Origin: Saccharibacillus sp. O23
Lineage (GTDB): Bacteria > Bacillota > Bacilli > Paenibacillales > Paenibacillaceae
Assembly (NCBI RefSeq): GCF_002205895.1
Contig: NZ_NJDE01000002.1
Location: 186,001 to 250,000 of the forward strand
Direction: 5' to 3'
Length of the DNA: 64,000 bases
A program made the translations under genes and the position numbers. The notes below the pieces were generated by a model. That model did no database searches. It was not told where the DNA came from and saw only the letters and a program-made list of their open reading frames with translations. Of this stretch, positions 63,350 through 64,000 are shown piece by piece. The stretch's first letter is position 1. Every line of letters begins with the position of its first letter.

Positions 63350-63383
63350 GACGCGGAAAGCGTCTGTCGAATCAGGCTTTTTT
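63350..63383 (+). terminator. Right copy of the flanking terminator-like sequence
   Basis: GACGCGGAAAGCGTC hairpin followed by TGTCGAATCAGGC and six T. It matches the right half of the terminator at 44053-44089 with only a few changes, but the left arm of the outer stem is missing. Confidence 0.6.
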
Positions 63384-63406
63384 ATTCGGAAAATAAGAGG
63401 GTATAT

Positions 63407-64000
63407 ATGACTATCCGTATAAGAATTCCAAAAGAAATGGAGACGGAAATGTATTATATCCAAGTCAAAAAGTACTCCCCTCTTACCAAAGGGCAAACTA
63501 CTAAAAAGAAGATCAGAACTTGGACGTCTATACATGATATCGGGAACTTCTATCATGGTTCTAAACTGACTCAGGAAGAATATCTGCATATCGAAGACAA
63601 GTATGTAACAGCCGTTAATTTATATTTGGATTTCAAAGGGATCGATTCTTTGGAAATCAGAGTACCCGATAAAATCGATGAAGAATTATTTGCGAAGTCT
63701 GTTCAAAAGTATCCGAAATGCTATGGGGAAGATCTTGCGGAGTTTTATTATTCCCTTTCCGATCATGCTTTTATACAAAGAAATTTTATCGAGTACGCGA
63801 TCCGGCTTTCGCTTAGAGAAGACATATACTCGCAAATGAGAAGAGATCATCTTTTTTTCGTGGAATGTAATTATGATTTATACATGGATATAGGAAGCGA
63901 TCAAAAGGATGAGACGATTATAAAAGAAATAGAGAATTTAGGTCTGTACGTCAATGTCATCGATTATGAATATCCGAACAACTTCTGGACAAGATCCGAA
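63407..64000 (+). CDS. Unidentified protein, 3' truncated by the window end
   Basis: ATG after GAGGG; 198 codons open to the window end. The protein is soluble with many Tyr, Asp and Glu: it begins TIRIRIPKEMETEMYYIQVK, then TWTSIHDIGNFYHGSKLTQE and LYLDFKGIDSLEIRVPDKID. No family is recognised. It follows the RHS locus directly and is moderately AT-rich; it may be another accessory or immunity-like gene. Confidence 0.65.
   Translation, partial: MTIRIRIPKEMETEMYYIQVKKYSPLTKGQTTKKKIRTWTSIHDIGNFYHGSKLTQEEYLHIEDKYVTAVNLYLDFKGIDSLEIRVPDKIDEELFAKSVQKYPKCYGEDLAEFYYSLSDHAFIQRNFIEYAIRLSLREDIYSQMRRDHLFFVECNYDLYMDIGSDQKDETIIKEIENLGLYVNVIDYEYPNNFWTRSE

Overview
The window looks like chromosome from a Gram-positive, fairly GC-rich Bacillales member of the Paenibacillaceae type. 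A Saccharibacillus- or Paenibacillus-like genome is my guess, made from gene content and not from a marker gene. Supporting signs are strong AGGAGG-type ribosome sites, frequent TTG and GTG starts, a ComP/ComA-like pair, a heme oxygenase plus bacteriophytochrome pair, and a WapA-like secreted RHS toxin. No rRNA, tRNA or CRISPR array was seen.

Layout, 1-8.4 kb: tail of an unknown gene, an MFS transporter on the minus strand, a small unknown gene, a YebC-family regulator, an unusual SDR oxidoreductase, and an L-rhamnose catabolic block (rhaB-rhaA overlapping by four bases, then rhaD). 8.5-21.5 kb: a signalling island with a CheY-like receiver, a GAF-GGDEF protein with a degenerate active site, a ComP/ComA-like two-component pair, and then cheW, cheA, a membrane-free 1138-residue chemoreceptor, cheR, cheB and a second cheW. 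Two putative promoters in this island share a palindrome at nearly the same distance from the -10 box, which suggests joint control. 21.5-22.7 kb is apparently non-coding and carries about five diverged 170-220 bp repeats with a conserved stem.

22.9-44.1 kb is ordinary accessory and housekeeping chromosome: a coiled-coil GNAT protein, heme oxygenase plus phytochrome (with a degenerate GGDEF output), a P450 divergent from a DinB protein, an alpha/beta hydrolase, a YdcZ-Crp/YeiL-YdcZ-Nudix cluster, a GNAT-aminotransferase fusion, a MarR/DUF2798 divergent pair, isochorismatase, MOSC protein, LysR regulator, a heterodimeric ABC exporter, and a ROK regulator with an MFS transporter.

44.1-63.4 kb is the most interesting part: a WapA/RHS polymorphic toxin locus. 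A DNRLRE-type exported protein precedes a 1692-residue exported RHS protein that ends in a Hint domain and a toxin tip, followed by an immunity gene. Downstream lies a tandem store of promoterless, mostly broken RHS-core/Hint/toxin cassettes, each followed by a different AT-rich immunity-like gene. The shared RHS core would let recombination swap new tips onto the expressed gene. Three kinds of small insertion decorate this store: a 36-bp palindrome inserted in frame at two unrelated sites (12 codons, with a compensatory base-pair change), a roughly 65-bp hairpin element in three copies with diverged but still paired stems, and remnants of an IS5-type transposase and of a BsuBI/PstI-type restriction enzyme. 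A terminator-like sequence occurs at both edges of the locus. The window ends inside an unidentified gene.
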